Of a DNA stretch of 64,000 bases, positions 45,124 to 54,037 are shown one piece after another; within the stretch, counting starts at the first letter, position 1, and every line of letters starts with the position of its first letter. The DNA is taken from positions 29,709 to 93,708 of the forward strand of contig JAJPJE010000068.1 in NCBI GenBank assembly GCA_021324365.1, given 5' to 3'. This DNA comes from Terriglobia bacterium. GTDB taxonomy: Bacteria > Acidobacteriota > Terriglobia > Terriglobales > Acidobacteriaceae. Below the pieces are notes generated by a model. That model worked only from the letters and a program-made list of their open reading frames with translations. It made no database searches and was not told where the DNA came from. Position numbers and translations under genes: made by a program.

Positions 45124-46875
45124 GTGAAAATATCTGCGGCTTTCCTTTTCTCGTTTCTGCTGCTGTTTCCATTGACATCGAGGTTGCATTCCCAGGCGCC
45201 TAATACGCCTGCCAGCAGCAGCACCGATGTGGCGTCCGACTGGAACAAAATGGTCGATGATTACTTCGATGGCTATTTCAAGTTCCATCCGACCGAAGCC
45301 ACCGAGGCAGGTTTTCACCAGTACGATACCCAGCTTGAGCCCCGGACGAAGCAGGCCATCGACGCGGAGATCGCGTTTTACAAGGACTTCCTGGCTCGAT
45401 TGCAGGGAATCGACGCGAAAAAGCTCTCGTTTGAAGCGCAACAAGATTATGAACTGCTGACTTCTTCGATTAAGGGAAACCTTCTTAATCTCGAAGACAT
45501 TCGCCAATGGGAGAAGAATCCGGACCGGTATTCGAGCGGCATTACGAATAGCGCGTTTTCGATCATGGAACGCACGTTTGCTCCGCCCGAGGATCGGCTG
45601 CGGTCGCTGATCGCTCGCGAGAGGCTGATGCCGGACGTGCTGGCCGCAGGCCGCACCAACCTTAAAGATCCGCCTCGAGTGTATACGGAGATAGCAATTC
45701 AGCAGCTTCCCGGAGATGTCAGCTTCTTTCGGAAAGATGTGCCGACCGCATTCACCCAAGTGAAAGATCCACAACTGCTGGCCGAGTTCGAGAAAGCGAA
45801 TGATGCCGTGATCACGGCTCTCGAGAAGTACGAAGATTTTTTGAAGAACGATTTGCTGCCGATCTCGAAGGGCGACTTCCGTATTGGAGCTGAAAATTAC
45901 CAGAAAAAGCTTGCGTACGACGAGATGGTCGATATCCCGCTCGATCAGTTGCTTCAGATCGGGTACGACGATCTACACCGCAACCAGGAATGGTTCAAGC
46001 GCACGGCGCAGCAGATCAATCGCCGCAGAAGCCCGCAGCTGATTCTTGCAGAAATGCAGAAGAATCATCCGCCGGCCAACCAACTACTGCAGGCATATCG
46101 CGACGACCTCTCCGGAATCCGCCAGTACATCGTAGATAAGAAGATTGTGACCATCCCGTCCACGGTGATGCCGATTGTGGAAGAGACGCCGCCGTTCATG
46201 CGGGCGTTGACGTTTGCGTCCATGGATACACCTGGTCCGTATGAGAAGGCTGCGACGGAAGCGTACTTCAATGTTACGCTGCCCGATCCGAGCTGGCCGA
46301 AAGAGCGCATCGAGTCGTTTCTCGGTGGGGACAATCGTTACACGATGAAAGCAGTCGCGATTCACGAAGTCTTTCCCGGACATTACGTGCAGTTTCTGTG
46401 GGTGCCGGACGCACCGTCGAAGATTCGCAAGCTCATCGGCTGCGGGTCCAATGCGGAGGGATGGGCGCACTACAGCGAGCAGATGATGCTGGATGAAGGC
46501 TACGGAAATGGAGATCCGAAGCTGCGCCTGGGACAGCTACAGGATGCGCTGCTGCGCGATGCGCGCTTTATCGTAGGCATCTCGATGCACACCGGCAAGA
46601 TGACCATGGATCAGGCAATCGAGTTCTTCCAGAAGGAAGGCTATCAGCCAAAAACCGTGGCGGAGATGGAGACGAAGCGCGGGACCAGCGATCCGACGTA
46701 TCTGGTGTACACGCTGGGAAAACTGGAGATCATGAAACTCCGCGCCGATTATCAGCGGAAGCTGGGCACCGCCTTCAACCTAGAGCAGTTTCACGACGAA
46801 TTCCTGAAGCAGGGCTTCCCGCCGATCAAACTGATCCGGCAGACGATGCTCGGGAACAACTCGCCGGTGTTGTAA
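45124..46875 (+). CDS. DUF885-family putative metallopeptidase
   Basis: 583 residues from GTG 45124. Signal peptide (AFLFSFLLLFPLTSRLHS), long helical N-terminal domain, and the DUF885 zinc motif HEVFPGHYVQF (about 418-423), with the acidic helix ending in EGWAHYSEQM (third ligand Glu). DUF885 proteins are M32-like/uncharacterised metallopeptidases. Followed by a tetratricopeptide gene on the opposite strand. Substrate unknown. Confidence 0.85.
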   Translation: MKISAAFLFSFLLLFPLTSRLHSQAPNTPASSSTDVASDWNKMVDDYFDGYFKFHPTEATEAGFHQYDTQLEPRTKQAIDAEIAFYKDFLARLQGIDAKKLSFEAQQDYELLTSSIKGNLLNLEDIRQWEKNPDRYSSGITNSAFSIMERTFAPPEDRLRSLIARERLMPDVLAAGRTNLKDPPRVYTEIAIQQLPGDVSFFRKDVPTAFTQVKDPQLLAEFEKANDAVITALEKYEDFLKNDLLPISKGDFRIGAENYQKKLAYDEMVDIPLDQLLQIGYDDLHRNQEWFKRTAQQINRRRSPQLILAEMQKNHPPANQLLQAYRDDLSGIRQYIVDKKIVTIPSTVMPIVEETPPFMRALTFASMDTPGPYEKAATEAYFNVTLPDPSWPKERIESFLGGDNRYTMKAVAIHEVFPGHYVQFLWVPDAPSKIRKLIGCGSNAEGWAHYSEQMMLDEGYGNGDPKLRLGQLQDALLRDARFIVGISMHTGKMTMDQAIEFFQKEGYQPKTVAEMETKRGTSDPTYLVYTLGKLEIMKLRADYQRKLGTAFNLEQFHDEFLKQGFPPIKLIRQTMLGNNSPVL

Positions 46876-46924
46876 GAAACCTAAACCGCGAAGGACACGA
46901 TGGCACAAAACACTGGTTCAAAAA

Positions 46925-48535
46925 TTACTTCATTGCTACGAGTGTCTTCGCCTGCACCAGTTCGGCACGGTCGGAATGCGATCCGGCACAGTTTTTCAAC
47001 AGCTGTGCGTAGTACATCTTCGCTTTGCCGGGTTCATTGAGAGCGGCGGCCGACTGCGCTGCGCCGTAAAGCCCATTGAACCGGTTCGGATCCACCTTCA
47101 TCGATTTCTCATACTCTGCGAGCGCGTCCGCGGGACGCTTCATCTGCAGCAGCATGTCGGCCAGCATTTCGCGGGCGGGAAGAGCGGTTTCGCCTTTGCC
47201 CAATGAATCCTGCCGATCTGCGACACTGCGCATCAAGTGAACGGCCGCATCGTTATTGCCTGCGGCAAAGGCGGCCCAGGCAGCGGCTTCGTCGCGTTCG
47301 GTATCCATGAATTCAGCTGCGTAGGCTTCGCTAGTCTTCTTCGTGGCTTCGACCATGGCGTCGTATTGAGCCACAGCTTTGCGAGCACCGGCTGCGTCGT
47401 GCAGGTGACCATAACCTACTGCCTGTGCCCAATAGACGATCGCAGCGTGATAAGGCTTGGCACCCTGAACGGGTTGAAGTGCGGCTGCTTCTTTCCAGTT
47501 GCGAGTCTCGATCCAATAGGTTGCGGGGAACGAGGCCCGCGCCATGTCCAAATAGCCAGACATGCCATCGCTCATATCCGTTTCATGCATTGAGGGTAGT
47601 TGCTCGAGAATTGCCTTCGCTTTTGCGTCATCTCCGATCTGCAGGTAAGCGTATTCGAGGAAGTCCATGGCATGCAGCTTATGTTCCGCGCCACCCATAT
47701 GCATCTCCTGTGCCCGCTGGGTGGCTGCAATCGATGCCAGGTTGGAGTGGATGTCCTCCTGCCAGAGCCCCAGACGCGCAAAAATGTGCGATGGCATATG
47801 TACGGCGTGAGGCGATGCAGGCGCAATTTGCGCATAACGACGTGCGGCGTTCAGACCCAGCGGAGCAAGCTGCGGACAGTCCGTTGCATGAATCAGGTAG
47901 TGTGCGGCTCCTGGATGGTCGGGATACTCTTCAAAGAGCTTCTGCAGAATCGGAATAGCCTTTCGCGCGTTGGCAAAGGTCGAATCGCGGGGCGGAGCCG
48001 ATGAGAGCAGCGAGAGTGCGTAAAAGGCGGCTGCCTCATGGTCATTTGGGTGAGCAAGATATACCTTTTCCATTGCTGCCGAATATGCCTTGGTACGCGA
48101 GTCGTAATCTCGATCAGAGCTGCCGTCGTAATAAGCAGCAACGGCGGCGATGTAGTCGCGCTCGCGCTGTGTTTTAGCATGGGCGTCTTCTGCCAGCTTT
48201 ACCAGCGCGAGCCCGCGCTTCATGTTCTCATCACTGGGGCGATCCCATAACTGATGCCAGAGCGCCATCGACTGGCCCCAATATGCCATTGCGCATTTCG
48301 GATCTTCTGCGGCTACCGCGGCGAACTGCTTCTGCGCCTCTTCGTACCAGAAGGAATGCATCAGTGCAACGCCACGCTCGAATGGTTTCTGTACTTCCGG
48401 GGCGCAGGAGATTGGGAAATTAACTGTTCCGAGTTTCTCATGCGGATCATAAGCGTGATCGTGTCCCTGATCGGCAAAAGCAAAGGAAGAACAAACGAAT
48501 GCGAGCGCTGCGAGCAGCAAAATGTGAACTTTCAT
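46925..48535 (-). CDS. Exported TPR-repeat protein
   Basis: About 536 residues. Signal peptide (LLLAALAFVCSSFAFADQ) followed by a metal-like HDHAYDPHEKLG start and numerous TPR helices (DPKCAMAYWGQSMALWHQ, DHEAAAFYALSLLSSAP and others). Resembles secreted TPR proteins common in acidobacteria that act as scaffolds. Start ambiguous between GTG 48541 and ATG 48535. No enzymatic motif. Convergent with the DUF885 gene. Confidence 0.82.
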   Translation of the reverse strand: MKVHILLLAALAFVCSSFAFADQGHDHAYDPHEKLGTVNFPISCAPEVQKPFERGVALMHSFWYEEAQKQFAAVAAEDPKCAMAYWGQSMALWHQLWDRPSDENMKRGLALVKLAEDAHAKTQRERDYIAAVAAYYDGSSDRDYDSRTKAYSAAMEKVYLAHPNDHEAAAFYALSLLSSAPPRDSTFANARKAIPILQKLFEEYPDHPGAAHYLIHATDCPQLAPLGLNAARRYAQIAPASPHAVHMPSHIFARLGLWQEDIHSNLASIAATQRAQEMHMGGAEHKLHAMDFLEYAYLQIGDDAKAKAILEQLPSMHETDMSDGMSGYLDMARASFPATYWIETRNWKEAAALQPVQGAKPYHAAIVYWAQAVGYGHLHDAAGARKAVAQYDAMVEATKKTSEAYAAEFMDTERDEAAAWAAFAAGNNDAAVHLMRSVADRQDSLGKGETALPAREMLADMLLQMKRPADALAEYEKSMKVDPNRFNGLYGAAQSAAALNEPGKAKMYYAQLLKNCAGSHSDRAELVQAKTLVAMK

Positions 48536-48695
48536 ACTCACCCCACCGGCGGAGAGTCTACTGCCCGACTCGGCACCGGGGCAAGCACAGCCATGATCGT
48601 TCGCATTCGTTCGAGGAGCAGAGTTCCTGATAGGCTAATCCTGCATCGTAGTAACTTCGGTCTAACATGATCAGGTTACAAACAATCGAGACGCA

Positions 48696-49580
48696 ATGAT
48701 GAAAATGAAAGTTCGCAAAGCAGTTTTTCCCGCTGCCGGCTTGGGCACTCGTTTCTTGCCTGCTACGAAAGCTCAACCAAAAGAAATGCTGCCGCTCGTG
48801 GACAAGCCGATCATTCAGTACGGTGTTGAGGAGGCAATGGCCGCCGGATGCGATCAGATCATCATCGTCACCGGTCGCGGTAAAAGCGCGATTGAGGATC
48901 ACTTCGACGTCAGCTACGAACTGGAGAAGATGCTGGAGGAGAAGAAGAAGTACGAACTGCTCAGCATCGTTCGCCAGATTTCCGACATGATCCACGTGGC
49001 GTACGTGCGCCAGAAAGAAGCGCTCGGACTGGGTCACGCTGTACTGATGTCACGCGAACTGGTTGGAGATGAGCCGTTTGCGGTGCTGCTCGCGGATGAC
49101 GTCATCGACGCCGACGTGCCCTGCCTGAAACAAATGATGGACGTCTTTGACGAAATGCAATGCTCGGTAATCGCAACGCAAGCCGTCGATGGTCCGGCGA
49201 TTTCCTCTTACGGTGTGATCGCCGGCCACGAAGTCCCGGGAAAGTTTGGCGGCAGACTATTCGAGATCACGGACCTAGTGGAAAAGCCAAAAGCATCGGA
49301 AGCGCCATCGAACCTCGCGATTATCGGGCGCTACATCCTCACGCCGCGCATTTACGAAATGCTGATGAACACGCAGCGCGGGACCGGGGGTGAAATCCAA
49401 CTTACCGACGGCATGCGCGCTCTGTTGAAACACGAGAAAATCTATGGCTTCCGTTTCGAAGGAAAGCGTCACGATACCGGGGACAAGCTGGGCTTCCTGA
49501 AAGCGACGGTGGAATTTGCATTGAAACGCAACGATCTCGGCGGACCACTGCGTGAATGGATCAAGCAACAGAAACTGTAA
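48696..49580 (+). CDS. galU: UTP-glucose-1-phosphate uridylyltransferase
   Basis: 294 residues. Makes UDP-glucose for polysaccharide, glycolipid and trehalose synthesis. Nucleotidyltransferase motif FPAAGLGTRFLPATKAQPKEMLP, VEEAMAAGCDQIIIVTGRGK, the LADDVIDADVPCL metal site, and YGVIAGHEV. Length normal. Divergent from the TPR gene, with about 150 bases between. Confidence 0.95.
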   Translation: MMKMKVRKAVFPAAGLGTRFLPATKAQPKEMLPLVDKPIIQYGVEEAMAAGCDQIIIVTGRGKSAIEDHFDVSYELEKMLEEKKKYELLSIVRQISDMIHVAYVRQKEALGLGHAVLMSRELVGDEPFAVLLADDVIDADVPCLKQMMDVFDEMQCSVIATQAVDGPAISSYGVIAGHEVPGKFGGRLFEITDLVEKPKASEAPSNLAIIGRYILTPRIYEMLMNTQRGTGGEIQLTDGMRALLKHEKIYGFRFEGKRHDTGDKLGFLKATVEFALKRNDLGGPLREWIKQQKL

Positions 49581-49669
49581 TCATTGAGCGATTGTGCGAT
49601 TGCGTCACTGAGCGACGGGGTCGCCTGTGCAAAGTGCGTCGACGACCCGATCACCCAATGGCGCGTGAC

Positions 49670-50956
49670 TCAATAAGCGAAGAAGGGTCCCGCTCCCGCC
49701 GGGGTGTTCTGGTTTTCGATTGCGGTTACCACGTTACGTCCAAAGAAAAATGCCAATCCCCAATCGAATCCGGTTGTTGCGCCAGTGCCGCTGGTAGCCG
49801 GAAGGCTGTTTGGGCCACCCAGATCGTTGAAGGCAAAGTTCCCGGTTCCATTCTGCGAAAACAGGTACTCCGCATTGGCAATGCTGAAATTCACCTGGCT
49901 CTGGTTGCCAGCGGAATCCAAATTGATCGCTTGCAGGTTGCGGAGATTCAGGGCGTTGGTGTTTGGAGCACCTGGGCAATAGAAGGAATCATCCGGCGAG
50001 GGACACGTAGGAACACCCGTCGTGCCGCTGTCGAGGAAGAAAATCCCGTTCGACCCACTATCAATGAAACTGCTGCTGTACTGCTGGCCGTTATACGCGG
50101 TGGTGATGTCACCGTAACCGTCGGTGAACAGCACCGTCATGTTGCTGGTCAATTGATTATTCGACTGGGTGCCGATTCCAAATACCAGTGAGCCGTTGAC
50201 GGTAGACGAACCCGATGTCGAAATCCCCGGTAACTCGATGATGGTGCCGTTATTGTCTGCAGGAAACATCGAAACGGGATTCTGCAATTGCGCTGCGAGC
50301 GGTTCTGTGGTGCCAGTGCAAGCAGTAGAAGAGCACGAGTAATACAAAGCAGGGCTAGGCACGCTGGTGACACAAGTGGAGCCACAGTCCTGGAGAAATG
50401 GCCCGATACCGAGAATGCCGTTTGCCGCGAGCGCCTGAATAGTGTCTTCGTTCGTGCCAGTGCATCCGCTCGGGACAGTGTAGGTCGTTTCGCTAATTAC
50501 CTGGATCGGTACGGAACTCGCCTTTTCGCCTGCAATTTGGACGTCGGCGCTCTGTACCGGACCCCATGTGAAACCATCGAGGAACTGGTTGCATTCAGCG
50601 ATGCCGTTGCCGTTCCCGCTGGAGTCTTTTTGTATGGGCAAGGGCAGCGTCAGCACAGATCCGAGGAGACGCAAGCCCATTGAACCCGTATCTACCAGCA
50701 CGTGGTCAATGGATTGGCAGGTCGTAGTGCCAGGGACGCAAACATTCACCGTAACAAACACGCCATTGGTATAGCCAATTTGTTGGCCACCAACGCTTGG
50801 CCCCGCATCGACGACAATTGCTGCAACGTTTTCCCCAGAAGAGGGTGGAACAACGTTGTTTCCCCCAGCGTTTGAGGTGGGTGTACCGTTGCCGCCACCG
50901 CACCCGATCATTGCTCCCAAGGCACAACTGAAAATCAAAACCAGCGCTTTACGCAC
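49670..50956 (-). CDS. DUF3443 lipoprotein with pepsin-like aspartic-protease motif order
   Basis: About 428 residues from GTG 50956 (GAGGAGACGACC upstream). Lipobox MIGC after the signal sequence. Two aspartic-protease-style motifs: VLVDTGSMGLR (Asp89) and FIDSGSNGIFF (Asp299), 210 residues apart, with NGILGIGPF (about 179-187) and GSLVFGIG (about 255-262) between. This order and the phrases themselves match the two lobes of pepsin-family enzymes (DTG, DGILGLG, LxFGG, DTG). DUF3443 is uncharacterised; the protease idea is inference. Same strand and just downstream of the DUF2844 gene. Confidence 0.8.
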   Translation of the reverse strand: MRKALVLIFSCALGAMIGCGGGNGTPTSNAGGNNVVPPSSGENVAAIVVDAGPSVGGQQIGYTNGVFVTVNVCVPGTTTCQSIDHVLVDTGSMGLRLLGSVLTLPLPIQKDSSGNGNGIAECNQFLDGFTWGPVQSADVQIAGEKASSVPIQVISETTYTVPSGCTGTNEDTIQALAANGILGIGPFLQDCGSTCVTSVPSPALYYSCSSTACTGTTEPLAAQLQNPVSMFPADNNGTIIELPGISTSGSSTVNGSLVFGIGTQSNNQLTSNMTVLFTDGYGDITTAYNGQQYSSSFIDSGSNGIFFLDSGTTGVPTCPSPDDSFYCPGAPNTNALNLRNLQAINLDSAGNQSQVNFSIANAEYLFSQNGTGNFAFNDLGGPNSLPATSGTGATTGFDWGLAFFFGRNVVTAIENQNTPAGAGPFFAY

Positions 50957-50966
50957 GGTCGTCTCC

Positions 50967-51449
50967 TCACTTAATGTCTGCCGCTTGTACTCCCTGAGGG
51001 AGCATTTGGGGCACATATGCGCGCCCAACGAAATGCCGTTGGTGGCCGCTCATCTGGACCACTAAACCGCGTTCGTTAATTACTAATGGAGCATTGTGGC
51101 CGCCGCGCTTGTTTTTTGCAGCGTTCAAGAACTGGTTGTAATAGTTTCCCAGGACTTGTTGCAGGTTGGGGCGGAACGGGCCGTCCCAGGCGACTCCGAA
51201 GACCTGACCAGTGTTGGAAACATACTCGCGGACCGCAGTGCCCCCGGCAGCCTTCATCTCGTGCACGTTGTAGCCAATGTCGCCGGATACGCGTACTGTA
51301 GCTTTCATGTGTGCCTGGTCAGACTGCACGGACGCAACGTCTCCACCAAGCGATGCAGAGGCAGGTATGGTCATCATAAAAAGTAAGGCGGCTGCGGCGA
51401 TCAAGGCCACTCGTGTCCAGAGATTTTGATTACATTTCATGAACTTCAT
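50967..51449 (-). CDS. Exported DUF2844 protein
   Basis: 160 residues. Signal peptide (ALIAAAALLFMMTIPASA) followed at once by the ASLGGDVASVQSD start typical of DUF2844, and a compact domain ending GRAYVPQMLPQGVQAADIK. It lies 10 bases before the DUF3443 gene on the same strand; I recall the two families occurring together in other bacteria. Role unknown: it could be a substrate, inhibitor or partner of the lipoprotein. ATG 51449 with GGAGAAAACGA upstream. Confidence 0.78.
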   Translation of the reverse strand: MKFMKCNQNLWTRVALIAAAALLFMMTIPASASLGGDVASVQSDQAHMKATVRVSGDIGYNVHEMKAAGGTAVREYVSNTGQVFGVAWDGPFRPNLQQVLGNYYNQFLNAAKNKRGGHNAPLVINERGLVVQMSGHQRHFVGRAYVPQMLPQGVQAADIK

Positions 51450-51732
51450 TTCGTTTTCTCCGGTTTACTTGCCGGTAAGTCTAGCGGCGGAATCGTGTCA
51501 AATCGCTCTCTTTAACCCTGAAGCGAGAGCTTTGTTGCTCTAGTTGTTAAACCGTCACTATCTCCAGTTGCTCTATCAGTGTTCTCTGTGGTGTTGGATG
51601 CAGCAATAAGAGAATCTGACCTTCAGTATTGGAGGGGGCATTTACGAAAGAACATTGCCTTGATTCAGCCAGTCAGGAACAGCGACAAATAGTAGCGGAG
51701 GCGGATGGCAAACCTGTACACTGCTGCCGCTT

Positions 51733-52872
51733 ATGAAACCAGGGTTCGGTTCAAGTCTTGCTGCATTCGCAATTACACTCGTCAATGCCACGCTTCTATT
51801 GTCACAACAGCCGAAAATGCCACAGATAGAGTCGCCGGAAGTAAAGCCGGATCGAACAGTCACGTTCCGATTTTACGATCCGGGCGCGCAAAAGGTGGCA
51901 CTAAGCCTGGAAGGTAGGCCCGAACCTCTCCCTATGACCCAAGATGCAAATGGAGTGTGGGAGATTACCAGCCAGCCGCTCGAGCCGGAAATTTATGGCT
52001 ACGCTTTCATCGCGGACGGGGTTGGGCTGGCGGATCCCAAGAATCCCGCGCACCTGAAGTTCAATTTGCTGACGCTTTCAAATTATGTCCTGGTGCCGGG
52101 CGCCATGCCGCAGCCCTGGGAGGTGCAGGACATTCCCCATGGAGAGATTCATCACCACTTTTATAAGTCAGGCGTGGTCGGCGATAACCGGGATTACTAC
52201 GTGTACACACCGCCCAATTTCAATCCCAAATCGAAGACTCGCTATCCGGTGCTGTATCTGCTGCACGGCTACAGCGATGCTGCGAATGGATGGACCGAGG
52301 TCGGCAAGGCCAACTACATTCTCGACGCGCTGATTGCCCAGGGTAAAGCGAAGCCGATGATTGTTGTCATGCCGCTTGGATACGGAGCACCGCAGGTTCT
52401 ACAGCTTGGCTGGCAATTGGCGGGTCATATGGAGCTGATGCAGGAGAATCTGCAGAAATTCCGGCAGATGTTAATCACCGAGCTGATGCCACGAGTGGAG
52501 AGCGAATATCCGATTTCAAAGAAGCGTACGGACCACGCCATTGCCGGGCTTTCGATGGGTGGTTCGGAAACACTGCTAACGGGACTGAACAATTTGGACA
52601 AATTCGCTTATATCGGGGCATTCAGTTCGGGCGGCATGAGCGGAGATTACTCGAAGGAATTCCCGAATCTGGATGCGAAGGCTAATTCGCAAATCAAGCA
52701 ACTCTACATTGCGTGTGGGACGGAGGATCGGCTGATCGAACCCAACCGCAAGTTTAAAGCGTGGCTTAAGTCCAAAGGAGTGAACTTCACCGACCGCGAA
52801 ACTCCGGGCATGCACACGTGGATGGTTTGGCGCGGGAATCTAGTGGAGTTCGTGCCGGAGTTGTTCAAGTAG
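51733..52872 (+). CDS. Exported esterase (Fes/CBM48-type alpha-beta hydrolase)
   Basis: 379 residues. N-terminal signal (FAITLVNATLLLSQQ), an E-set/CBM48-like domain (about 30-130, FRFYDPGAQKVALSLEGR), then an alpha/beta hydrolase with nucleophile Ser in IAGLSMGGSETLL and late His in PGMHTWMVWR. Typical of ferulate/acetyl xylan or enterochelin-type esterases. Substrate not determinable. Preceded by a 283-base region with no visible gene. Confidence 0.86.
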   Translation: MKPGFGSSLAAFAITLVNATLLLSQQPKMPQIESPEVKPDRTVTFRFYDPGAQKVALSLEGRPEPLPMTQDANGVWEITSQPLEPEIYGYAFIADGVGLADPKNPAHLKFNLLTLSNYVLVPGAMPQPWEVQDIPHGEIHHHFYKSGVVGDNRDYYVYTPPNFNPKSKTRYPVLYLLHGYSDAANGWTEVGKANYILDALIAQGKAKPMIVVMPLGYGAPQVLQLGWQLAGHMELMQENLQKFRQMLITELMPRVESEYPISKKRTDHAIAGLSMGGSETLLTGLNNLDKFAYIGAFSSGGMSGDYSKEFPNLDAKANSQIKQLYIACGTEDRLIEPNRKFKAWLKSKGVNFTDRETPGMHTWMVWRGNLVEFVPELFK

Positions 52873-53008
52873 TCGGTGGGCCTTTTTGTAACGCTTTCAT
52901 CTGCTTCTAATTGCGTGTTGGAAACCGCTGTTTTTACAGCATGTCGAGGATTCTATGCTTATGTTTGGTCTGGCATCAAAGTAATCCACAGATATTGGTG
53001 GTATCATG

Positions 53009-53036
53009 TTGACATTGATGGGTTAAACGCTATTAT
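53009..53036 (+). promoter_or_regulatory. Promoter of the Fic module with a palindromic -35 region
   Basis: TTGACA (53009-53014), a 16-base spacer, then TATTAT (53031-53036). The -35 lies inside the near-palindrome ATCATGTTGACATTGAT (53003-53019), whose core ATGT/ACAT is symmetric, so a repressor such as the small upstream protein could bind there. Ribosome site AAAGGAG follows at about 53074. Confidence 0.65.
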
Positions 53037-53095
53037 CCCTATCCGCGAGATATCAAGTAGATCGGTCGAACAAAAGGAGAAAGGGGGACGACAGC

Positions 53096-53305
53096 ATGGC
53101 TGATAGAAAGCAGTTTTTCGGCGACATCAACGCCGACCCCGAACTACAGAAAGCTTTAGAAAATTCACGCACAGTTGCAGTGACGGAAGAAGAACTTAGA
53201 GAGCAAAGAATCAGTTTTGCCTTCGGAAATGCTCCAGCTAATGCGCGAAACATAACTAAAGACAGTGTAAGACAGGCATCTGAACACATCCGGCTACGTC
53301 CGTAA
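53096..53305 (+). CDS. Small protein upstream of a Fic protein, possible antitoxin
   Basis: 69 residues from ATG 53096. Strongly acidic/basic mixed, with phrases KQFFGDINADPELQKALEN and TVAVTEEELREQR. It is the kind of small gene that precedes fic toxins and often encodes the antitoxin, but the usual inhibitory helix motif (S/T)xxxE(G/N) is not evident, so this is inference. It ends 27 bases before the first possible fic start. Lower GC than the surrounding genes. Confidence 0.6.
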   Translation: MADRKQFFGDINADPELQKALENSRTVAVTEEELREQRISFAFGNAPANARNITKDSVRQASEHIRLRP

Positions 53306-53311
53306 CGATGA

Positions 53312-53335
53312 CATGGCCCGTGGCTATGGGCCATG
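53312..53335 (+). promoter_or_regulatory. Intercistronic hairpin covering the fic start codon
   Basis: CATGGCCC, 8-base loop, GGGCCATG: a perfect 8-base stem whose 3' arm contains the ATG at 53333. It lies between the small gene and fic and could hide the fic start in the mRNA unless upstream translation opens it, or attenuate transcription. Confidence 0.5.
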
Positions 53336-53347
53336 CTTCCTTCCCAA

Positions 53348-53944
53348 ATGTCCGTTCGAGAAAAAGACAATCCTGAGCTGTACACGCGAATCCAAGAGCA
53401 GAACCTGTTAAGGCAGTATGACCTGCTATCAAACTGTATCGAGATAGGTCTCGAAAAGGGAATCGAGGCTTTTGATAAGTACACGCTTTGGGCTCTGAAT
53501 TATGCAGCCGTTGCGAATATTGCACAACTGGGAGGTCGGTACAGAGAAGATCCAATATTAGTAGGCAATCATATACCTCCACACTTCAAAGAAGTCCCCA
53601 ATCTAATGGACAGGTTCTTTTCGTTAATCCACGAAAACTGGACAATAGTCAATCACCCAACCTATATCGCGGCATATGCACTATGGAGGCTGAACTGGAT
53701 TCATCCTTTCGTTGAAGGTAACGGCAGAACAGCGAGGGCGGCTTGCTACTACCTCATTTGTTTGAAGGAAGGTAGATTGCTTCCGGGCAGAAAGATCGTA
53801 CCGGAACGCATTCGGGAAGACCGCCAGCCATATTACGCAGCACTCCAGGCCGCAGATCGCGCTTGGGAAGAAGGAAACCTTGATGTGTCAGTCTTGGCCA
53901 AATATCTTGAGAAATTGTTGATTGGGCAGCTGACACAGACGTAG
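53348..53944 (+). CDS. Fic-domain protein (AMPylase-type)
   Basis: About 198 residues from ATG 53348, or 203 from ATG 53333. The Fic active-site motif HPFVEGNGRTARA is intact (His119 in the shorter numbering), with the preceding beta-hairpin flap WTIVNHPTYIAAYALWRLNW. Fic proteins transfer AMP or other groups to proteins; solitary ones are often toxins. No intramolecular inhibitory helix motif is seen, which makes a separate inhibitor plausible. GC is clearly lower than neighbours (43% and 40% in two counted 60-base lines, 65% in a line of rpmB), suggesting horizontal acquisition. Confidence 0.88.
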   Translation: MSVREKDNPELYTRIQEQNLLRQYDLLSNCIEIGLEKGIEAFDKYTLWALNYAAVANIAQLGGRYREDPILVGNHIPPHFKEVPNLMDRFFSLIHENWTIVNHPTYIAAYALWRLNWIHPFVEGNGRTARAACYYLICLKEGRLLPGRKIVPERIREDRQPYYAALQAADRAWEEGNLDVSVLAKYLEKLLIGQLTQT

Positions 53945-53966
53945 CCGAAGGCCTACTCTCGGTAGC

Positions 53967-53995
53967 TTGGAAAATCGGCCCGCCCCTGCTAAAAT
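53967..53995 (+). promoter_or_regulatory. rpmB promoter
   Basis: TTGGAA (53967-53972), 17-base spacer, TAAAAT (53990-53995); good sigma-70-type match. The start codon of rpmB is about 40 bases downstream with TGAGGTCGTC ahead of it. Confidence 0.65.
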
Positions 53996-54037
53996 CAATG
54001 TTTTGCTTCATCAAGCTTAAACTCATCTGAGGTCGTC

